From: Nonomuraea angiospora
Lineage (GTDB): Bacteria > Actinomycetota > Actinomycetes > Streptosporangiales > Streptosporangiaceae
NCBI RefSeq assembly: GCF_014873145.1
Contig: NZ_JADBEK010000001.1
Span: forward strand, 1,612,001-1,676,000
Direction of reading: 5' to 3'
DNA: 64,000 nt
Part shown: positions 61,044 to 64,000 of the stretch, piece after piece
Layout of the letters: each line of letters begins with the position of its first letter
How positions within the stretch are numbered: position 1 is the stretch's first letter
Program-made: the position numbers and the translations under genes
The notes under the pieces: model-generated
What the model was told of the DNA's origin: nothing
The model's input: only the letters and a program-made list of their open reading frames with translations
Databases searched by the model: none

Positions 61044-64000
61044 ATGACCATCAAGGCCATGTCGGCCGGGTTACTCCCGGCCGTCCTCCTCGCCGCATTG
61101 ACCACGGGCGTCGCTGATGCGCGGACCGTGGATCCGCCCTCTCCCGTGCTCCTCTACACCTTCGACTCCGACGACCTCGCCACCGGCTCCATCACCGACT
61201 CCTCCGGCAACGGCCTGAACGGGACGCTGGTCAACGGCTCCACCGCCGCGCTGATCGACGGCGCCGGCGATGGCCGGGCGCTGAGCCTGCCCGGCGGCGC
61301 GCCGGCCTCCGACGGCGCCTACGTCCGGCTGCCGCTGGACGCGATCAAGGGCAGGACCGACCTGACGGTGTCGGCGCGGGTGAAGTGGGACGGCACCGCC
61401 GCCCCCTGGCAGTGGATCTACGCGCTCGGCAAGGACACCAACCGCTACCTGTTCAGCACGCCGTACAACGGGGACGGCGTGCTGCGCACGGCGGTCACCA
61501 CCTCGGGCGGCGGCGGCGAGGCCAAGGTCACGGGCTATGCCCCGCTGCCGGCCGGCGCCTGGAAGACGCTGACCGTCACCCTCGACACCGCCGCCAAGCG
61601 CGTCACCACCTACCTCGACGGCGCCGCCGTGGCCTCGGCCCCCACCACCATCAGCGCCGCGCAGCTGATCGACGCCGCCACGACCTCCGCCGGGTTCATC
61701 GGGCGCTCGTTCTACCAGGACCCGCTCTTCGACGGCGCGATCGACGACTTCCGCGTCTACGCCACCGCGCTGTCGGCCGAGCAGGTGGCCGCCGTCACCG
61801 GCGGACAGACGCCCACCCCGACGGGCCTCGCCCAGAGCGCGTTCTCCGTCCGGACGACCATCGGCACCGCGCCGGCCCTGCCGGCCGCCGTCCGCGCCAC
61901 CTTCACCGACGGCTACGACCGCGAGCTGCCCATCGCCTGGTCACCCGTGGATCCCGGGGACTACGCCGCCGCCGGGACCTTCACCGTGACCGGCACGGCG
62001 GGCGGCAGGCCCGTCACGGCCGAGGTCACCGTGATCCGCGAGGGCCAGCTCGTCATCGACCTCGCCACGGACACCGGCCCCTTCCACGGGGGCGCGTCCG
62101 GCACGCTGTACGGCCTCTACGGGCCGGGGGTGCCGACCGGCAACCTCATCGAGGGGATGCGCCTGCGCACCGTCTCGACCAAGGCCCAGGACGGCCCGCA
62201 GCACCCCGGCGCCGACGCCCTGGAAGTGGTCAAGCCGCTGGCCGACAGCACCGACGGCGACGTGTACATCTACATGACCGACATCCACCGCGGCTTCCCC
62301 TACCAGTGGCCCGGCGGCACGCCGCAGGAGAAGCTCGACCTGTACAAGCAGAAGATCGCCAAGCAGGTGGACCAGGTCCTCCAGCTCGACCCGAAGTATC
62401 AGGACAACATTGTCTTTGTGCCGTTCAACGAGCCCGAGGGCAACATGTTCGGCACGGGCGAGTGGAGCTACAACCGGGTCAGCTGGCTCAGCGACCCGCG
62501 CGACTATTTCAAGGCGTGGGACGACGTCTACGCCCTCATCAAGGGCAGAATGCCGGCCGCCCGGATCGCCGGGCCCAACACCAGCGTGCTGTACTCCCAG
62601 GTCAAGGGCTACCTGGAGCACGTCGTCGAGGCCGGCACCGTGCCCGACGTGATGACCTGGCACGAGCTCAGCCACCCCGAGCAGGTCAGGGCGAGCGTCA
62701 AGCGCTACCGCGAGATGGAGGCCGAGGTCTTCGCCGGCACGAAGTACGCCGGGAAGCGGCTGCCCATCAACGTCAACGAGTACGCCTTCAACTACCACAC
62801 CTCGGTGCCCGGCCAGATGATCCAGTGGGTGTCGGCCATCGAGGAGTCGAAGGTCGACGCCGACATCGCGTACTGGAACATCGACGGCAACCTCAGCGAC
62901 TCCGCCGTGCAGGCCAACCGGGGCAACGGCCAGTGGTGGCTCTTCAACGCCTACGGCGGCATGAGCGGCCACACCGTGCGGGTCACGCCGCCGTACCCGG
63001 GGCAGAACTACACCCTGCAGGGCGTCGCCACGCTCGACCCCGGAAAGAAGCAGGCCCGCGCGATCTTCGGCGGCGCCGACAGCGCCGGGCACATCCGCTT
63101 CGAGAACGTCCCCGCCAAGGTCTTCGGGCGTAACGTGCACGCCTGGGTGCGGGAGATCCCGTGGACCGGCCAGGTCGGCGACTCGGCGCAGCCGGAGATC
63201 GTCGCCGAGCGCGACGTCGCGGTCAAGGACGGCACTGTGGTCTTCGACTTCGGCTCGGGTGACCTGCCGAGGCTCAAGGAGTCGTCGGCGTACGAGATCG
63301 TCCTCACCCCCGCCGGCTCGGGCACCGCGACGGCGCCCGCGCCCAAGCTGTGGGAGGGGTCGTACGAGGCCGAGGACGCGAAGTACACCGGCGGCGGCTA
63401 CAGCCGCAACGGCCCGGAGGGCTCCCCCTCGGACGTGTCGAAGTTCTACACCTCCGGCCGCTACGACGTGGGCGGGCTGCGCACCGGCTCGGACGGTGTG
63501 CTCGACTTCACCGTCGAGGTGCCGAAAGCCGGCCGCTACGACCTCAGCGTGTTCGCCAACTCGCTGAACACCTTCGACCGGGTGCGCGAGCAGGGTCCGA
63601 CCAACGTCTTCGTCCGCGTGGACGGGGGCGCGGAGCAGGAGCTGTTCCTGCCGCTGGGCTACAAGTGGGTGGTGTGGGACCACGCGGACACCACGGTGGA
63701 GCTCACGGCGGGCAAGCACGTGCTCTCCCTGGCCGCGCGGAGCCTCGACGGCGCCAAGGCCACCAAGGGTGACGCGATCGTCGACCGGATCCGGCTCTCG
63801 CTGCCCAACCCGGCGGCGGCGACCTCGATCTACGAGGCCGAGCTGGCCGACCTGCGCGGCGCCCGCCCGTCCTACTCCGCGCACGGCGCCGCGCTCTCGG
63901 GCTCCGGCGTCGTCGAGGCCCGGCGCGGGGAGTCGGCCACCTTCTGGGTGTACTCCGCCCAGGACGCCCCGGCCGAACTGGACCTCAAGCTGCTCGGCTC
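61044..64000 (+). CDS. Large secreted multidomain glycosidase (runs off the window)
   Basis: At least 985 residues; still open at 64000. Order: signal peptide (about 1-26); LamG/concanavalin-like lectin domain (35-250; DSSGNGLNGTLVNGST, IDDFRVYATALS); bacterial Ig domain of Big_4 type (about 262-330); clan-A catalytic domain (about 335-700) with acid/base Glu463 in FVPFNEPEGN and nucleophile Glu579 in PINVNEYAFN; a beta domain; a CBM6/35-like module from about 770 (WEGSYEAEDAKYTGGGYS); and the start of another module at about 930 (IYEAELADLRGA). It is probably an extracellular depolymerising enzyme whose products are taken up by the divergent importer. It shares WHEL, NEP and NEY positions with the 52868-54565 enzyme. 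Confidence 0.85.
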   Translation, partial: MTIKAMSAGLLPAVLLAALTTGVADARTVDPPSPVLLYTFDSDDLATGSITDSSGNGLNGTLVNGSTAALIDGAGDGRALSLPGGAPASDGAYVRLPLDAIKGRTDLTVSARVKWDGTAAPWQWIYALGKDTNRYLFSTPYNGDGVLRTAVTTSGGGGEAKVTGYAPLPAGAWKTLTVTLDTAAKRVTTYLDGAAVASAPTTISAAQLIDAATTSAGFIGRSFYQDPLFDGAIDDFRVYATALSAEQVAAVTGGQTPTPTGLAQSAFSVRTTIGTAPALPAAVRATFTDGYDRELPIAWSPVDPGDYAAAGTFTVTGTAGGRPVTAEVTVIREGQLVIDLATDTGPFHGGASGTLYGLYGPGVPTGNLIEGMRLRTVSTKAQDGPQHPGADALEVVKPLADSTDGDVYIYMTDIHRGFPYQWPGGTPQEKLDLYKQKIAKQVDQVLQLDPKYQDNIVFVPFNEPEGNMFGTGEWSYNRVSWLSDPRDYFKAWDDVYALIKGRMPAARIAGPNTSVLYSQVKGYLEHVVEAGTVPDVMTWHELSHPEQVRASVKRYREMEAEVFAGTKYAGKRLPINVNEYAFNYHTSVPGQMIQWVSAIEESKVDADIAYWNIDGNLSDSAVQANRGNGQWWLFNAYGGMSGHTVRVTPPYPGQNYTLQGVATLDPGKKQARAIFGGADSAGHIRFENVPAKVFGRNVHAWVREIPWTGQVGDSAQPEIVAERDVAVKDGTVVFDFGSGDLPRLKESSAYEIVLTPAGSGTATAPAPKLWEGSYEAEDAKYTGGGYSRNGPEGSPSDVSKFYTSGRYDVGGLRTGSDGVLDFTVEVPKAGRYDLSVFANSLNTFDRVREQGPTNVFVRVDGGAEQELFLPLGYKWVVWDHADTTVELTAGKHVLSLAARSLDGAKATKGDAIVDRIRLSLPNPAAATSIYEAELADLRGARPSYSAHGAALSGSGVVEARRGESATFWVYSAQDAPAELDLKLLG

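Overview
The window is high-GC DNA (third positions almost always G or C) with many GTG starts, short ATGA/GTGA overlaps and several mRNAs that look leaderless. It carries an AfsR-type regulator, a SAM-IV riboswitch, an S-adenosyl-methyltransferase of the DUF574 type, an FBP (FusB-like) protein, a TIGR04222 protein and a sugar ABC importer without its own ATPase. All of this points to a filamentous actinomycete, probably Streptosporangiaceae-like (Nonomuraea or Streptosporangium). The genus is inferred from gene content only. No tRNA, rRNA, CRISPR array, transposase or integrase was seen.

1-6.4 kb: the start of a secreted M23-type peptidase (cut by the window edge), a large AfsR/SARP NB-ARC-TPR regulator, tenA behind a TPP riboswitch, and an MFS exporter divergent from a DUF5937/ArsR regulator across a shared palindrome.

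6.4-16 kb: one long operon opened by a SAM-IV riboswitch. It encodes a lipoprotein binding protein, ATPase, two permeases, hydantoinase/oxoprolinase A and B, and an M20 amidohydrolase, and closes with a strong hairpin. The control by SAM suggests a sulfur-amino-acid salvage route.

16-21 kb: a secreted GH43-like enzyme with a ricin-type lectin domain, then a compact three-gene set: a cucumopine-synthase-like cyclophilin-fold protein, a DAO-family flavoprotein and a cytochrome P450. This is a candidate small-molecule cluster.

21-34 kb: a TetR/ABC-ATPase pair, manA, a flavin-reductase-like protein, a thioredoxin-reductase/methyltransferase fusion with an XRE-cupin regulator, a VOC protein, a TIGR04222 protein, an orphan ABC-2 permease, and a ferredoxin-reductase-like flavoprotein plus folE. 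folE has a 13-codon leader ORF and lies divergent from a Cys-rich, probably Fe-S, HTH regulator.

34-47.5 kb: housekeeping and regulatory genes: a lipoprotein, an XRE/PPOX protein, a HAD phosphatase/mutase, a phytase-like esterase, a PrmC paralogue, TetR plus a FusB-like protein, groL with a perfect CIRCE element, and four further TetR genes. One of the four lies upstream of an MFS efflux pump and one is divergent from a leaderless methyltransferase; long palindromes sit at these promoters.

47.5-52.9 kb: a second P450, a secreted protein, a secreted sulfatase, an XdhC-like protein and a DUF574 methyltransferase.

52.9-64 kb: a polysaccharide-utilisation locus. A LacI regulator, a sugar-binding lipoprotein, two permeases, a GH127 enzyme and a clan-A glycosidase form a co-directional unit. 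A large secreted LamG/Ig/clan-A glycosidase/CBM enzyme runs divergently and off the window. The importer operon and the large enzyme carry nearly the same 14-bp LacI-type operator.

A recurring oddity is that short tandem repeats sit exactly at gene 3' ends (VOC gene, FBP gene, xdhC-like gene, lacI), copying the last codons and, in three of them, the stop codon.
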